Of a stretch of DNA of 64,000 nucleotides, positions 51,171 through 62,845 are shown piece after piece. Made by a program: the position numbers and the translations under genes. The notes beneath the pieces are model-generated. The model did not search any database and was not told where the DNA came from. It saw only the letters and a list, made by a program, of their open reading frames with translations. The stretch is from Vitreoscilla filiformis (GTDB taxonomy: Bacteria; Pseudomonadota; Gammaproteobacteria; Burkholderiales; Burkholderiaceae_C). Numbering within the stretch: the stretch's first letter is position 1; each line of letters begins with the position of its first letter. The DNA is taken from assembly GCF_002222655.1 (NCBI RefSeq), contig NZ_CP022423.1:1-64000 (forward strand). Reading direction: 5' to 3'.

Positions 51171-52241
51171 TCAGCCGTTGCCTTGGGCGGCCAAACGCGG
51201 CAAATCCCGGATGACTTCCACCAAGAACCAGCCCGGTAGCGCTGCCTCCTCGGTGCCGGCCTCGGCGGGGGCCACCACCAAGCGGGCCATCTCCAGGCTG
51301 ATTTGCGCCAAGTCCTTCAGCAGGGCTTTGGCGCGGTGGACGAAGGTTTGCACATCACCACTCAGGGCACGGCGATCCTCCGGCAACTGCTTGATGAGCC
51401 GGGCGCGGAAGGCTTGGGTGAGGAAGTAGAGCAAGTCCCGGTCGTGCGGCTCGTGCGGCCAGCGGGCGTCGCCCTTCAAGATGGCATCGAGCCGGTGACG
51501 ATCGCCCGCCAGCTTGCCAAACGCTTTGAACTGCGCGGCATGGTTCGGGCTGAGGCACCCCATGGCCAGTGCTTCGGCGCCCACGGGCGGGAGGCTCTCG
51601 CCCCAAGCGTGCAGGGCGTCGCTCAACATGTGCCAGGTGCGCGGGGTGGAAAACGGCTCCTCGTGCTTGGGCGGCGGGCTCCAGAGGTGATCCGGACGCT
51701 GTTCCAAGTATTCGATCACCAGCGGGTGCAGGCCGTGTGCCTTGGCCCAGGCCAGCCACTCCGAGGCCGACACGCGCAACTGCACATGCACCATCCGGTT
51801 GATGAGCGCCGAGGACATCGGTTTAACGATGGCCGCATCCTGCGCCCGGTTGCCCGCGCCGATGACGATGGAGCCTTCGGGCAAGCGGTAGTCGCCGATG
51901 CGGCGCTCGTGAATCAGGCTGTAAAACGCTTTTTGCACTTCCTGCGAGCAGGCGTTCAGCTCGTCCAGAAAGAGGCAATACGGCGCCTGCCGGGCAATCA
52001 TCGACGGCGGGCAAAAGCGGCTCACCCCCGCTTCGATTTGCGGCACGCCGATCAAATCTTCCGGGGCGAGCTGGCTGCCCAGCAGCGAAACGCAATCCAG
52101 CCCGACATCGGCTGCAAACTGCTGCACCAAGGCCGATTTGCCAATGCCCGGTGGCCCCCAAATGAACACCGGGCGCACGGTGGCGACTTGCAGCAGAAAT
52201 TCGCTCAGTTGCGAGGGCGTGAGGGTGTGGGCGGCTTGCAT
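51171..52241 (-). CDS. MoxR-family AAA+ ATPase
   Basis: 356 aa. Walker A 'GPPGIGKSALVQQFA', Walker B 'CLFLDELNACSQEVQKAFYSLI', sensor 'IVIGAGNRAQDAAIV' and arginine-finger region 'MSSALINRMVHV' show an active MoxR-type ATPase. Partner is the DUF2201/VWA protein encoded immediately downstream. MoxR/VWA pairs are thought to insert metals or remodel proteins; the client here is unknown. Confidence 0.9.
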   Translation of the reverse strand: MQAAHTLTPSQLSEFLLQVATVRPVFIWGPPGIGKSALVQQFAADVGLDCVSLLGSQLAPEDLIGVPQIEAGVSRFCPPSMIARQAPYCLFLDELNACSQEVQKAFYSLIHERRIGDYRLPEGSIVIGAGNRAQDAAIVKPMSSALINRMVHVQLRVSASEWLAWAKAHGLHPLVIEYLEQRPDHLWSPPPKHEEPFSTPRTWHMLSDALHAWGESLPPVGAEALAMGCLSPNHAAQFKAFGKLAGDRHRLDAILKGDARWPHEPHDRDLLYFLTQAFRARLIKQLPEDRRALSGDVQTFVHRAKALLKDLAQISLEMARLVVAPAEAGTEEAALPGWFLVEVIRDLPRLAAQGNG

Positions 52242-52272
52242 GGCGTCAGTGTCGGTGAGGTGGGGGGCTGCA

Positions 52273-53232
52273 TCAACGCTGGCGTTTCATGGCGTACATG
52301 CGCTGGTCGGCGCTTTCCCAGGCGGCAATCAGGTCGTGCGAGGGGTGGCGCACAGCGTGGCCGATGCTGGCGCGGATGCCCTCCGCCGCCAAGGCCGTTT
52401 GGCAGCGGACTTGCAGGGATTCGCCAGTATCACGGTCACAGGTCGCACACAGGATGCCAAACTCATCGCCCCCCAGCCGGGCCACCACGTCGCCCGTGCG
52501 CACGGCTTGGCGCAGGGTTTCGGCGGTGCGTTGGATCAGCCGATCGCCAGCGGCATGGCCTTGGGTGTCGTTGATGCGCTTGAGGTCGTCCAGATCGAGG
52601 GTGATGACCACCGCCGGCACGCCGTAGCAGCGGCACCGTTCTTCCTCGGCCTGCATCAGTTGCTGCCAAGCGCGGCGGTTGTACAGGCCCGTCAGCCCAT
52701 CGGTGAGGGACTCAATGTGCAGGCGTTCGGCGCGGCGGGTCGCTTCGGTGGCGTGCAGTTCCAATTGCAGCACCGCACTCAGCAATTGGGCCAGCAGCTC
52801 CAGCAGCGGTTGCTCTTGTTGGAGCGCGGCGGGTTGCTCGTGGGGATCGATGGCACACAGCGTGCCGAACAAGGCGCCGTCGGCCAACCACAACGGCAAA
52901 CCGACGTAGGCTTGAATCGGCACCTGCTGGCCAATCGGCGCGCTGGCATACGCGGGCACCTGTGCCGCGCAGGGCGCGATGTGCGGCCCTTGGCCCGCCA
53001 CCATGCGCATGCAAAACGAGTCACTCCAGCGCAGCACCGTGCCGGGGCGCATGCCGTAGCCATGGTCTTCGCAGTGCAGCACGATCCAATCGTCGCCCTC
53101 GGTGCGGGTCAACATCCACAAATCAAACCCGAAGCGTTGGCGCAGAAACGCCAGCACCGCCCGGGTTGTGTCCTCGAAACGGCCAGCGGGCAGCGTACTG
53201 ACCAGCCGTGCAACGGGAACATCCACACCCAC
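52273..53232 (-). CDS. GAF-GGDEF diguanylate cyclase
   Basis: 319 aa. A GAF sensor domain covers ~10-150 and a GGDEF domain ~165-318 with the intact active site RLGGDEF, so it should make cyclic di-GMP. No inhibitory RxxD motif was evident five residues before the GGDEF. It follows the giant hybrid kinase by eight bases and is co-directional with it and the HD-GYP gene, so synthesis and breakdown of c-di-GMP and phosphorelay may be linked. Confidence 0.9.
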   Translation of the reverse strand: MGVDVPVARLVSTLPAGRFEDTTRAVLAFLRQRFGFDLWMLTRTEGDDWIVLHCEDHGYGMRPGTVLRWSDSFCMRMVAGQGPHIAPCAAQVPAYASAPIGQQVPIQAYVGLPLWLADGALFGTLCAIDPHEQPAALQQEQPLLELLAQLLSAVLQLELHATEATRRAERLHIESLTDGLTGLYNRRAWQQLMQAEEERCRCYGVPAVVITLDLDDLKRINDTQGHAAGDRLIQRTAETLRQAVRTGDVVARLGGDEFGILCATCDRDTGESLQVRCQTALAAEGIRASIGHAVRHPSHDLIAAWESADQRMYAMKRQR

Positions 53233-53240
53233 CTCCTTGC

Positions 53241-56200
53241 TCAGTCGGGCCTGGTGCTCCCGGTGGGGCTGGCCAGGCTGGCGCTGAGCATCTCACGGGC
53301 AGCGGCGAAGTCATAGCTTTGGATGGCCTGTGAGATGAGGGAGGCCCGTTCCCCCAAGATAGGGGTGAGCTGCGCTTGATGTTGGGCGAACAGGTCACAC
53401 GCGGCGGTGTCGTGGTCGTGCAGCAAGTCGAGCAAGGTGTGCAACAACACCTGGGCAGGGTCGGATTCGCGGGGAGGCTCGGCCAATGCTGCCACCGTCG
53501 GCACGGGGGTGGCGCGAGAGGCGGCGGTGTCCACAAACACCTGGCGCAAAGCACTCAAGCAGCGTTGCAAGCTGCGCCCCAGTTGCAGCGCGGCCAGCGT
53601 GGGCAGGCGCGTGGGATCGACCGCATCGGGCTGGCTGTGTTCGAGCGCCCGGGCGTGTTCGTACACCGTGGTGGCGCCGATGGTGGCCGCCGCCCCCGCC
53701 AGCGAGTGCCCGAGCTGGCGCAAGCGCTCGTAGGGCGGCAGCAGGTTCGGCTCTTGCAGTTGCTGCGGTGTTTGGCCGTAGTGCGTCAGGAACAGTTGCA
53801 GCGTGCGCAGCAACAGCGGCCATTGGCCTTGAACCCGTTTGAGGGCGGCGGCCACGTCCAGTTCGGACAGAGCGAGCAGGCGGGCGCGCACATCGTCTTG
53901 CGCGTCGATCGGGCGCGTCATGGCGGGCGGCAGCGGCACCGGTCGGGCGGCGGGTTTCCAGCGCGACAAGCACCGCCGCAGCGCATCGGGATCGACGGGT
54001 TTGGCGAGGTAGTCGTCCATCCCGGCTTCCAGGCAGCGGCGCCGGTCTTCCTCGAACGCATTGGCCGTCATGGCGATGATCGGCACCCGCCCCTGCGGCG
54101 CCGGCAGGGCGCGGATGGCGGCGGTGGCTTGCAGCCCGTCCATCACCGGCATTTGCATGTCCATCAAAATCAGATCGACCTCGCCGCGTGCGGCCAAGGT
54201 CACCGCGATTTGGCCGTTGTCCGCCGTGCTGACCCGCGCTCCGGCCTCGTTCAACAGGGTGCAGGCGACTTCTTGGTTGATCGGGTTGTCCTCGGCCAAC
54301 AGCACGCGCAGACCGCGCAGCGGTTGATCCGCCATATGGGCCGGAGTGGACGCGGTGGTTTCGGTGGCGGTGGCGGGTGTCGGGGTCAGGGTTTCTGGCG
54401 TGTGTGCCGGGGCAAACGGCAGTTCGAGCCAGAACGTGCTGCCTTGCCCAGGTTGGCTGGTCACGCCGATGCGTCCGCCCATCAAGCGTGCCAAGCGTTG
54501 GCTGATCGCCAAACCCAAACCCGTGCCGCCAAAGCGCCGGGTGGTGGAGGCGTCGGCCTGCTCGAAGGGCTGGAACAGGTGCGTCATCTGCGCTTCTTGG
54601 ATGCCGATGCCCGTGTCCTGCACCTCCAAGCGCAACCAGTGGCGAGCGGGTTCAGCGGGCGCATTGGGCGGGGCCGGCAAGGGGCGCACCCGCAGGCACA
54701 CCCGACCCTCTGGGGTGAATTTCACAGCGTTGGACAGCAAATTGAGGAGGATTTGCTCCAGCCGCAGCCGGTCGCCGTGCAGCAGCAAGGGGGTGTCGGT
54801 GGCCAGCTCGCTGTCCAGGCGCAGGGGTTTGGCTTGGGCGCGTTCGCGCACCATGTCCAACATGCGTTGCACGCTGGCATCAAGGCGGAAGTCGGCGGTT
54901 TCCAGGGTGAGTTTGCTGGCCTCAATCTTGGAAAAATCCAACACATCGTTGATCACCTGGGACAGGTGATGCCCCGCATCGATGATCTTGTGCAGTTGAT
55001 CCACCTGCCGGGCCGTGAGCGGATCGTGGTGCAACAGGTGGGCAAAACCGATGATGGCGTTCATCGGCGTGCGGATTTCGTGGCTCATGTTGGCCAAGAA
55101 CGCACTCTTGGCTTGGTTGGCCGCTTCGGCTTCGAGTTTGGCTTTTTCCAGCGCCAGTTCGATGCGCCGACGCACCAAGATGCGCCACAAGTCGGCACCG
55201 ATCAGGGCGATTTCGCGTTCGTCCGTGCTGTCATACGCCTGGGGTTTGTTGGCGGTGCAGATGACGAAACGCATCTGCCCTTCCTCGAAAATGGGCACGC
55301 ACAACGCCCGCTCGACGTTGGGCAGGCAGCACAGCGGCTCATCTTCCGAACCACAGCGCCAAATCCGGTTGGAGTGCAGCACCCGATCCCAGAGCGTGGG
55401 GGCTTGGAAGGGTTCAGGGGGCGGCGTTTCGGTGTCGGTGCAGTCAGGATGCTGGCACCAGATGGCCTGCGCAAAGCTGTGGCCGTCCTCGGCGATGACG
55501 TGCAAACAGGCGTTTTGACTCCCCGTCAACCGCACGATCAAGCGAATGCCCTCACGAAACAGCGCTTCTTCGTTCAGCGTGCTGGCGCATTGGCTCAAGG
55601 CCAGCATGGCGCGCAAACGCAGATCCTCGCGGCTGAGGCGGGCGTTGACGCGCTCCACCTCGGCGGTGCGCGTGGCCACCAGTTCCTCCAGGTGCTGGCG
55701 GTAGCGGTTGAGTTCTTGTTCGGAGCGCACGCGCTCGGAAATGTCCACCCCCGTGCCGACCAAAATCGCTTCGCCGTGGATGTCGATGCGCCGCGACACA
55801 AACAGGTAGGGAATGCGCTCACCTTGCCGGGTCACCAAGGTGGCTTGAACCTGGGAGCTGCCCTCGACAAACGATTGGGCGATGCGCTGGCGGATCAGCT
55901 CGCGGTCGGTGCCTTCGAAGAAATCCATGGCGGGGCGGCGGCGCAACTCGTCTTCGTCGTAGCCGGTCACCAAGCGCAATTGCTGGTTCCAGAGTTTCAA
56001 CAGCCCTTGGGTGTCGATGGCAAAAAACAGCCCCGCCACGGATTCGATGAGCTGTTCACGGAAGTGCTGTTCCTGATGCCGGGCTTGTTCGGCAGCAATG
56101 AAGTCCAGCGCAAAGCCGATGTCGCCGGCCAAGCGTGTCAGCAAGGCAATTTGTTCGGCATCGAAATACTCGGGCGTGGTGGAGTACACCACCAAGCAGT

Positions 56201-59200
56201 GCTGGCACTGCCCGGCCACCTCGATGGGCAGGGCGGCCAGCGAGCGCAAGCCGAGCGCCAGCGTGCCTTCACGCCAGGGGGTGGCCAAGCCACTTTGCTC
56301 GATGTCGGCCACGACCCCAATTTGTCCCGAGTTCATGGCCCGGTTCACTGGCCCGGTGTAGGCCGGGTTGAAGGGCACGCGCAGGGTTTCGATGTAACCC
56401 TCAGAGTGGCCTGCATGGGCCAGGGGGACAATGTGGCGTTGCCCGTTGGCATCCGGCGCGCTCAACCCGCCGACCCAAGCCAGGCGGAACCCGCCCGTGC
56501 GCACCGTGATGCGGCAAATCTCGGTGAACAGCGCCATGGCTTCGCGGGTGCGCACGATGGCTTCATTGACTTCCCCCAGCACCGCATATGCCTGGTTGAG
56601 ACGCTGGATGCGTGCTTCGTGGTGCTTGCTTTCAGTGATGTCGCGCCAGACCGCTGCCAACAGCATGCGATCCGCATAAGTCACGGTTCGCAAGGTCAGC
56701 AGGACGTGCTGGAGGCTGCCATCGGCGCGGCGGTGGCTGGTTTCGGTGCGCACCTTTTCACCGGCCAGCACCCGCTGGGCGATCGCTTGGATGGTTTCGG
56801 TGTCCCAGGCGCCTTGGTAGTCTTTGGGACGCAGCCGGGCAAAGGCTTCGCGGCTGTAGCCCAGGCCTTCGCAGGCTGAGTCGTTGAAGTGAACGATGTC
56901 CAGGGTTTGCATGTCATGCAAGACGATGGCATCGGTGGTTTGGCCAAACATGGTGTCGATGAGGCGCTCGCGCTCGGCCACAGCGCGTTCACCGACCTTG
57001 ATCAAGGTGATGTCGCGTCCCACCCCCAGCACCCCGATGAGCTGCTGATGCTCGTCCAGCAAAGGCGTGTGGATGATCTCGTACAGCCCACGCTGGTCGC
57101 TGGTGGCGGAGGTCAGCCACAGTTCGGTGGTGCATTGCGCCAGGGTTTGGCACACCTCGGCATGGCCTTGGTGCAGGGCTGGATAGGCTTCAGCCGGAAA
57201 CAGGGCCGAACTGGCCTGTCCGGTGAGGGCCCCGACGCTGCGGCCCAGCAGTTGCGCCAAGGCAGGGTTGCAGGCGGTGATGCGCTCATCAAGGTCACTC
57301 AGCCACAGCAAATCCGGGACGGCGTCCAGCACGTTGCGGGTGCGGCGCTGGCTGTCGTGCAGCCGCTGAAGCGTTTTCAAATGGCACAACACCACCGACG
57401 CCAACTGCGCAGCGAACGCCAAATGCTCCAGCTCTTCTTCGGTGGGTTGGGCGGGCGTGCGCCGGTAGATGGCAAAACTGCCGAGTGCTTCGCCCTGCGG
57501 CCCCGGAATTGGCTCCGACCAGCACGAAGTCAACTGACAGCGGGCCGTGATCTCCCGGGCAATTTGCCAGTGGGCATCGGTGCTCAGATCCGACGTGATC
57601 ACCCGCGTGTTGTGCATGATGGCCGGGCCGCACGAGCCCAGGTCAGCCAGCAAAGGCAAACGGCGCACATAGTGAGCGTAGTCTGACGGCAAGCTGGGCG
57701 CACAAGCCAGCTCCATGTGCTGGCCATCTTCGCTGCGCAGCATGATGCTGCACAAGCTGTCGGGGAACAGGGCCTCGTGATCCAACACCAGTTGATGCAA
57801 CAACTCGTCGCGCCGGTGGCCGCGCATGAGGTTTTCCAGCAGGGCCAGGCGCTGCCGGTCGCGTTGCTGGCGGCGCTGTTGGGCGCTGATGTCCACGATG
57901 ACCACCACGCGGCAGTCCCGCCCGTCGTAGCTGACATCGTGTGAACGCGCCACGATGTGGATCACGTGGCCATCACAATGCAAGTGGCGCCACTGGCCGG
58001 TATTCGTCAGGCCCTTGAGCTGGGGAATCAGAGCGATGATGGCAGCGCGTTCTTCGGGGACGAACAAGTCCGGCAACCGCATGCGTTGCACCGCTTCGCG
58101 GGCGTGGCCGTACAGCTCGCAGAACGCTTCGTTGACCGTGACCATCGCCAGACTGTCGCGCTCGTAAATCAGCATCGGCGCTGGGCTGTGGGCGAACAGA
58201 TGGCGGTAGTGGCGCTCGGCCTCGCGCAGTGCGGTGATGTCCCGCCCAATGCCCAGCACACCGAGCAGCCGGCCCTGGGCGTCACGCACGGGGGTTTTGA
58301 TGGTTTGCGTCAGTTCTTGGTGGCCGTCGCTGGCAAACGTCAGTGCTTCTTCGTTGACACTGGGGCGGCCCAGGGCGATCGCCCGGCGATCGTTGGCGCG
58401 GAAAAAAGCCGCCAATTCAGGGCTGACAAACGCCTCGTCGGTGCGGCCAATGATGTCGCAGTGTGGGGCGCCCAGCAGTTGCTCGAAGCGCGGGTTGCAG
58501 TCCACGAACACGCCGTCCGGATCTTTGAGCCACAGCAGATCGGGCACCGCGTTGAAGATGGCGCGTTGCAAGGCGCGATCTTTTTGCAAAGCGTTGTCCA
58601 TGAGGCTCAGGGCCATGGTGCGCGTCAAGTCGTGCTCGCACACCAGGCCGACGGGGGCTTGCGTTGCAGCGTCCAGCACCACGAGGTGGCGCGTGCGTTG
58701 CGCCAGCATCTGTTCCGCCGCTTCGTTGAGCGTGGTGCGGGTGGTGACTTCGTACACCGGGGTGCTCATCACCTCGGCCAAACCCAACTCGCTGGCGTGA
58801 GACTGCGCGGCGAACAACCGGCGCAAATCTCGCGTGGTCAGCACCCCCACCGGGCGACCTTGTGCATCGACCACCACCAGCGGCCTTTCCGGATGAGGCG
58901 CCAAGCACTCCACCGCATCGCACACCCGGGCCTCTTGGGGCAAAGTGCTGACCGGCGCCATCACCTCCGCGACCGTGTGGCGCCCCGCCAAAATGCCCAG
59001 ATTCATCTGAACCCGCAAATCCCCCTCACTGGCCACGGCAACGACATGCGCTTGTGCATCGACGAGCAGCAAATGGGTGGCGTTGTGATCCAAGCAGTGC
59101 CGGTAGGCGGTTTCACAGTCGCAGGTGTCCGGCACAGTGAAGGCGGGGCCCATGACCGCTCCAACAGGCGTTTCGGGCGGCTGTCCCTGGTGCAGAGCGG

Positions 59201-59414
59201 ATTGCACGCGCCCTTCCGTGAGCACCCCCAGCGCCCGGCCCTCGGCATCCAGCACTGGCAGGCACGACAGGCGCCGCGACGCCAGCAGCAGCGCCGCTTC
59301 GATCAGTGGCCGTTCGGGTGGGCACGACACCACAGGCTGCGACGCGATGTCACGTAACGAACGCTGCAAAGGGAGAGGGGCATCCTGGTGAGCGGGCTGC
59401 ATGGGAGGTCTCAC
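53241..59414 (-). CDS. Giant hybrid sensor histidine kinase (CBS-PAS/GAF-HisKA-HATPase-REC-Hpt)
   Basis: 2057 aa, cytosolic, without membrane helices. In order: two CBS pairs (~15-265), PAS (~285-405), PAS (~410-525), GAF (~540-680), PAS (~690-815), PAS (~820-945), GAF (~950-1110), PAS (~1115-1250), a short coiled coil, GAF (~1275-1425), HisKA with His1445 (SHEIRTPMN), HATPase (~1555-1680, 'DTGIGI', 'GGTGLGLAI'), REC with Asp1752 ('[13 protein letters not shown]') and Hpt with His1903 (GHSLAGA). The full phosphorelay set is in one chain. CBS pairs often bind adenosine nucleotides, so energy state is a plausible input. The frame is unbroken throughout. The neighbouring c-di-GMP genes are likely outputs or partners. 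Confidence 0.9.
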   Translation of the reverse strand: MRPPMQPAHQDAPLPLQRSLRDIASQPVVSCPPERPLIEAALLLASRRLSCLPVLDAEGRALGVLTEGRVQSALHQGQPPETPVGAVMGPAFTVPDTCDCETAYRHCLDHNATHLLLVDAQAHVVAVASEGDLRVQMNLGILAGRHTVAEVMAPVSTLPQEARVCDAVECLAPHPERPLVVVDAQGRPVGVLTTRDLRRLFAAQSHASELGLAEVMSTPVYEVTTRTTLNEAAEQMLAQRTRHLVVLDAATQAPVGLVCEHDLTRTMALSLMDNALQKDRALQRAIFNAVPDLLWLKDPDGVFVDCNPRFEQLLGAPHCDIIGRTDEAFVSPELAAFFRANDRRAIALGRPSVNEEALTFASDGHQELTQTIKTPVRDAQGRLLGVLGIGRDITALREAERHYRHLFAHSPAPMLIYERDSLAMVTVNEAFCELYGHAREAVQRMRLPDLFVPEERAAIIALIPQLKGLTNTGQWRHLHCDGHVIHIVARSHDVSYDGRDCRVVVIVDISAQQRRQQRDRQRLALLENLMRGHRRDELLHQLVLDHEALFPDSLCSIMLRSEDGQHMELACAPSLPSDYAHYVRRLPLLADLGSCGPAIMHNTRVITSDLSTDAHWQIAREITARCQLTSCWSEPIPGPQGEALGSFAIYRRTPAQPTEEELEHLAFAAQLASVVLCHLKTLQRLHDSQRRTRNVLDAVPDLLWLSDLDERITACNPALAQLLGRSVGALTGQASSALFPAEAYPALHQGHAEVCQTLAQCTTELWLTSATSDQRGLYEIIHTPLLDEHQQLIGVLGVGRDITLIKVGERAVAERERLIDTMFGQTTDAIVLHDMQTLDIVHFNDSACEGLGYSREAFARLRPKDYQGAWDTETIQAIAQRVLAGEKVRTETSHRRADGSLQHVLLTLRTVTYADRMLLAAVWRDITESKHHEARIQRLNQAYAVLGEVNEAIVRTREAMALFTEICRITVRTGGFRLAWVGGLSAPDANGQRHIVPLAHAGHSEGYIETLRVPFNPAYTGPVNRAMNSGQIGVVADIEQSGLATPWREGTLALGLRSLAALPIEVAGQCQHCLVVYSTTPEYFDAEQIALLTRLAGDIGFALDFIAAEQARHQEQHFREQLIESVAGLFFAIDTQGLLKLWNQQLRLVTGYDEDELRRRPAMDFFEGTDRELIRQRIAQSFVEGSSQVQATLVTRQGERIPYLFVSRRIDIHGEAILVGTGVDISERVRSEQELNRYRQHLEELVATRTAEVERVNARLSREDLRLRAMLALSQCASTLNEEALFREGIRLIVRLTGSQNACLHVIAEDGHSFAQAIWCQHPDCTDTETPPPEPFQAPTLWDRVLHSNRIWRCGSEDEPLCCLPNVERALCVPIFEEGQMRFVICTANKPQAYDSTDEREIALIGADLWRILVRRRIELALEKAKLEAEAANQAKSAFLANMSHEIRTPMNAIIGFAHLLHHDPLTARQVDQLHKIIDAGHHLSQVINDVLDFSKIEASKLTLETADFRLDASVQRMLDMVRERAQAKPLRLDSELATDTPLLLHGDRLRLEQILLNLLSNAVKFTPEGRVCLRVRPLPAPPNAPAEPARHWLRLEVQDTGIGIQEAQMTHLFQPFEQADASTTRRFGGTGLGLAISQRLARLMGGRIGVTSQPGQGSTFWLELPFAPAHTPETLTPTPATATETTASTPAHMADQPLRGLRVLLAEDNPINQEVACTLLNEAGARVSTADNGQIAVTLAARGEVDLILMDMQMPVMDGLQATAAIRALPAPQGRVPIIAMTANAFEEDRRRCLEAGMDDYLAKPVDPDALRRCLSRWKPAARPVPLPPAMTRPIDAQDDVRARLLALSELDVAAALKRVQGQWPLLLRTLQLFLTHYGQTPQQLQEPNLLPPYERLRQLGHSLAGAAATIGATTVYEHARALEHSQPDAVDPTRLPTLAALQLGRSLQRCLSALRQVFVDTAASRATPVPTVAALAEPPRESDPAQVLLHTLLDLLHDHDTAACDLFAQHQAQLTPILGERASLISQAIQSYDFAAAREMLSASLASPTGSTRPD

Positions 59415-59423
59415 ACGGTCAGG

Positions 59424-60551
59424 TCAGTCGGCCAAGTGGGCGCGGATGGCGGTGAAGCGGTCTTGCATGGCATCGAAGGCCGCCACCACGATGGGATCAA
59501 AGCGCTGGCCCGCCTGGGCGCGGACGTAGGCTTGAGCCTCCTCCACCGGCCACGCCGGGCGATGCGGTTTGCGGTGGGTGAGGGCATCGAACACATCGGC
59601 CACTGCCACGATGCGCGCTGGCAGGGGGATGTCGCGTTCTGCCAAGCCATCGGGGTAGCCGGAGCCGTCCCAGCATTCGTGGTGGTGGGTGGCGATCAGG
59701 CGGGCCACTTCCAAGTAGCGCACACCGTCCGGCAGGGGATGGTGGGCGGATGGGCGGTCACCATGCAGGGCCAGCGCTCGGTGGATGGCGTGGCGGAGGG
59801 CATCGCCGCCGATGCGGGTGTGGGTTTTCATCACCTCAAACTCTTCGGCCGTGAGGGGGGCTGGCTTGAGCAGAATGTGGTCGGGAATGCCGATCTTGCC
59901 GATGTCGTGCAATGGTGCGGCCTTGACCAGCATCGACAGCGCCGGCTCACGCAGTTGGACGCCGTACACCGGGTGCGTTCGCAACCAGCTCGCCATGGCT
60001 TCGACATAGCGTTGGGTGCGCAAGGTGTGGGGGCTGTTTTCGTCACCGCCCCGGGTTTCGATGAGTTCGGTGAGGGCGCACAGCGTGACGTCTTGTCCGA
60101 GCTGATGATCGTGCAGTCGCTGCGCCAGGGTGCGTTCGAGCCAGGCGTTGTGTTGTTGCAGCCGCTGCTGGGCTTCGTGCAGATCGAGGTGCGTGCGCAC
60201 CCGGGCCAGCACCACCGCCGGTTTGATCGGCTTGACGATGTAGTCCACCGCCCCCAGGGCCAGGCCCAGTTCTTCGTCCACCTCGTCGCCCAATGCGCTG
60301 ACCAAAATCACTGGGATGTCGGCGGTGACGGGGTTTTGCTTCAACCTCACCAAGAGCGTCAGGCCATCCATTTCGGGCATCACCACATCGAGCAGGATCA
60401 AGTCGGGACGCTCCTGCTCTAGCAAGGCCAGCGCCAACGCGCCAGAGCGCGCCCCCAGGACACGGTGGTGTGGCTTGAGCAAGTTGGCCAGCAAGGCCAG
60501 ATTCAGGGGCTCATCGTCAATAACCAGCAGGGTGGCGGTGATGCGGGGCAT
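59424..60551 (-). CDS. Response regulator with HD-GYP c-di-GMP phosphodiesterase domain
   Basis: 375 aa. Receiver domain (1-125) with phospho-acceptor in 'LILLDVVMPEMDG', then an HD-GYP domain: 'LHDIGKIGIPD' carries the metal-binding HD pair and 'HHHECWDGSGYPDGL' the GYP motif. It should degrade c-di-GMP when phosphorylated, probably by the Hpt of the giant kinase encoded nine bases downstream. Confidence 0.92.
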   Translation of the reverse strand: MPRITATLLVIDDEPLNLALLANLLKPHHRVLGARSGALALALLEQERPDLILLDVVMPEMDGLTLLVRLKQNPVTADIPVILVSALGDEVDEELGLALGAVDYIVKPIKPAVVLARVRTHLDLHEAQQRLQQHNAWLERTLAQRLHDHQLGQDVTLCALTELIETRGGDENSPHTLRTQRYVEAMASWLRTHPVYGVQLREPALSMLVKAAPLHDIGKIGIPDHILLKPAPLTAEEFEVMKTHTRIGGDALRHAIHRALALHGDRPSAHHPLPDGVRYLEVARLIATHHHECWDGSGYPDGLAERDIPLPARIVAVADVFDALTHRKPHRPAWPVEEAQAYVRAQAGQRFDPIVVAAFDAMQDRFTAIRAHLAD

Positions 60552-60646
60552 GTCGTCGGGCGAGCGGGGGAGGGACGGCGCGGGCCTTCATCCTAGAGGT
60601 GGGGCGGATGGGGGTTGTGGCATAAGCGTGTCCTGGGGGCAGACAT

Positions 60647-61306
60647 TCAGGCCGCGCTGCCGACGCGGTCCGACGATTCGTCCCGCGCCCACGTGTCCAG
60701 GTGGCTGACATCGGCCCAGCCCGTCACCCGCAAGCCGCTGTCGGTGTGCAGCAGCCGATTGATGCCGGTGTTGGGCAATTCCCACGTGCGGGCCGCGTTG
60801 AGGGCCATGCGATTGGCGGCGCGGTAAAAGCAGTCGAGCACACCACCATGGGCCACCACCACCACGGTCTGCCCTGGATGCTGTTGCGCCAGGCGGGTCA
60901 AGGTGCCCACGCAGCGCTGGAAGAATGCTTCCAGTGTTTCGCCCCCTGGAGGACCAAAGGCGGGATCACGCGCCCGCCAAAACACCGCCAATTCGGGCCA
61001 CTGGCGTTCGACCTCCGCATAGGTGTGCCCTTGCCACTGGCCGAAGTGGCGTTCGCGCAAACCCGGGTCGGTGTGAACTGGCAGGCCGATGCGTTCTCCC
61101 AGGGCTTGGGCCGTGGCGTGGGCGCGGCACAGATCGCTGCTGTAAATCACGTCTGGGGTTTCGTCGGCCAAGGTAACGGCGGCCAGGCGGGCCTGCTGGT
61201 GGCCGCGCTCGTTCAATGGAACGTCCAATTGGCCTTGCAGCCGGGTGTCCACATTCCAGGCGGTTTCACCGTGGCGCACGGCGATGAGGCGGGTGGCTGC
61301 CAGCAT
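60647..61306 (-). CDS. Histidine phosphatase family protein (phosphoglycerate-mutase-like)
   Basis: 219 aa from ATG 61306. 'LIAVRHGETAWNVDTRLQGQLDVPLNERG' carries the RHG catalytic histidine, and 'VVVVAHGGVLDCFYR' the second one; Glu in 'LRERHFGQWQG' completes the site. The family dephosphorylates small metabolites (CobC- or GpmB-like); the substrate is uncertain. It follows the DUF1840 gene by four bases. Confidence 0.9.
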   Translation of the reverse strand: MLAATRLIAVRHGETAWNVDTRLQGQLDVPLNERGHQQARLAAVTLADETPDVIYSSDLCRAHATAQALGERIGLPVHTDPGLRERHFGQWQGHTYAEVERQWPELAVFWRARDPAFGPPGGETLEAFFQRCVGTLTRLAQQHPGQTVVVVAHGGVLDCFYRAANRMALNAARTWELPNTGINRLLHTDSGLRVTGWADVSHLDTWARDESSDRVGSAA

Positions 61307-61310
61307 GACG

Positions 61311-61628
61311 TCACACCCCCCACACAATCGGTTCATCTTCTGCATGGCAGCGCCGCATCATCTCGATCAGCGGCCAGACGCGCTGGCGCAGCGCCACCGC
61401 AGGTGGACGGGTCACGGGGTCATCATCCCCAGCCGCGCCAGGGGCGGTGCGCGAGGCTTCGTCGTGTTCCACCGCTGCGCTCAGGGTGGCGATGGCGGCG
61501 GGCATGTCCCGGGGTTCAAAAATGCCTTGGGGGCTGGGTTCGCGGCCAAGCAAGCCCAAAATTTTGTCGCCTGCCGGGCCGAGCATGATGACGTCGCCCG
61601 AGGCTTTGCTTTTGAATTTGTAGAGCAT
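61311..61628 (-). CDS. DUF1840 family protein
   Basis: 105 aa. 'MLYKFKSKASGDVIMLGPAGDKIL' with 'GIFEPRDMPAAIATLSAAVEHDE' is the DUF1840 signature, a small betaproteobacterial family of unknown function. It is translated just ahead of the phosphatase gene and is divergent from metH1; the 109 bases between hold no riboswitch I recognise. Confidence 0.85.
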   Translation of the reverse strand: MLYKFKSKASGDVIMLGPAGDKILGLLGREPSPQGIFEPRDMPAAIATLSAAVEHDEASRTAPGAAGDDDPVTRPPAVALRQRVWPLIEMMRRCHAEDEPIVWGV

Positions 61629-61737
61629 GTCCGCTTCTTGGTGAGGATTCGAGTGGGAGTGCGCATTGTCGGATGGCGTATGGCGCAGCTTGCTGTTGTG
61701 GGGCGTTTCCTCATGGCCCCCTTCCTACAATGGCAGC

Positions 61738-62802
61738 ATGAGTTCTCCTGCCGCCCCCGCCTTGCCCTACACCCGCGCCGCCGCCCTGCCGGCGCTGCTT
61801 GCCCAGCGTGTTGTCGTCATTGACGGCGCCATGGGCACCATGATCCAGCGTTACCAGCTCAGCGAAGCGGATTTCCGCAACGCTGCACTGGCCGATCACC
61901 CCACCGACCTCAAGGGGAACAACGATCTGCTGGTGCTCACCCGCCCGGACGTGATCGCCGAGATCCACGCCCAGTACCTGGCCGCCGGGGCGGACATCAT
62001 CGAAACCAACACCTTCGGGGCGACCGCCATTGCCCAGGATGACTATCGCCTCGGCCACCTCGCCCGTGACATGAACCTGGCCGCCGCCCGTCTGGCCCGG
62101 GCCGCTTGCGACCGCTACAGCACCCCCGACCATCCTCGTTTCGCCGCCGGTGCCATCGGCCCGACGCCACGCACCGCCAGCATCAGCCCCGACGTGAACG
62201 ACCCAGGCGCCCGCAACGTCACGTTCGCTGAATTGCGCGATGCCTACAAGGCGCAAGCGTCGGCCTTGCTTGAAGGGGGTGTCGATTTGTTTTTGGTTGA
62301 AACCATTTTTGACACCTTGAATGCCAAGGCCGCCATTTTTGCCCTGGACGAATTGATGGCAGAAACCGGGGAACGCCTGCCCGTGATCATCTCGGGCACG
62401 GTGACGGATGCGTCGGGACGCATCCTGTCCGGGCAGACCGTGGGGGCGTTCTGGAATTCGGTGCGCCATGCGCGCCCGCTGGCTGTGGGATTGAATTGCG
62501 CCCTGGGTGCCGCGACGATGCGACCCTACATTGAGGAACTCAGCCGCATCGCTGGGGACACCTTCATCAGTTGTTATCCCAACGCGGGCCTGCCCAACCC
62601 CATGAGTGACACCGGTTTTGACGAAACGCCCGACATCACCAGCGGCCTGGTGGAGGAGTTCGTGCGTGCGGGGTTTGTCAACATCGTGGGGGGCTGCTGT
62701 GGCACGACACCGGCCCACATTGAGGCCATCGCCCAGCGTGTAGGTCGTTACCAACCACGGTGCCTGCACGATCGACCTTTGAGCCGGCTTCTGGCAGGCT
62801 GA
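61738..62802 (+). CDS. metH1: Methionine synthase homocysteine-binding subunit (split MetH, part 1)
   Basis: 354 aa from ATG 61738. '[22 protein letters not shown]', '[15 protein letters not shown]' and the zinc cysteines in 'GLNCALGA' and '[16 protein letters not shown]' define the homocysteine methyltransferase domain of MetH. The folate, cobalamin and activation domains are absent; in Burkholderiales they are encoded by a second gene, usually adjacent. Here the next gene is an unrelated lipoprotein, so the second part must lie elsewhere. Confidence 0.9.
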   Translation: MSSPAAPALPYTRAAALPALLAQRVVVIDGAMGTMIQRYQLSEADFRNAALADHPTDLKGNNDLLVLTRPDVIAEIHAQYLAAGADIIETNTFGATAIAQDDYRLGHLARDMNLAAARLARAACDRYSTPDHPRFAAGAIGPTPRTASISPDVNDPGARNVTFAELRDAYKAQASALLEGGVDLFLVETIFDTLNAKAAIFALDELMAETGERLPVIISGTVTDASGRILSGQTVGAFWNSVRHARPLAVGLNCALGAATMRPYIEELSRIAGDTFISCYPNAGLPNPMSDTGFDETPDITSGLVEEFVRAGFVNIVGGCCGTTPAHIEAIAQRVGRYQPRCLHDRPLSRLLAG

Positions 62803-62845
62803 GCCCATCACCCGGACGCTTGTTGATCGAGGAGAACCCACACCA

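Noticed and set aside
53376..56879. 1167-codon open frame antisense to the giant kinase
   Set aside because: It mirrors the GC-rich codon bias of the kinase gene, has no recognisable domain, and its residues (Gly, Gln, His, Arg, Val) are typical of an antisense shadow.
61629..61737. Cobalamin, SAM or SAH riboswitch before metH1
   Set aside because: The gap is 109 bases, and I found none of the conserved boxes or the pairing expected for these riboswitches.
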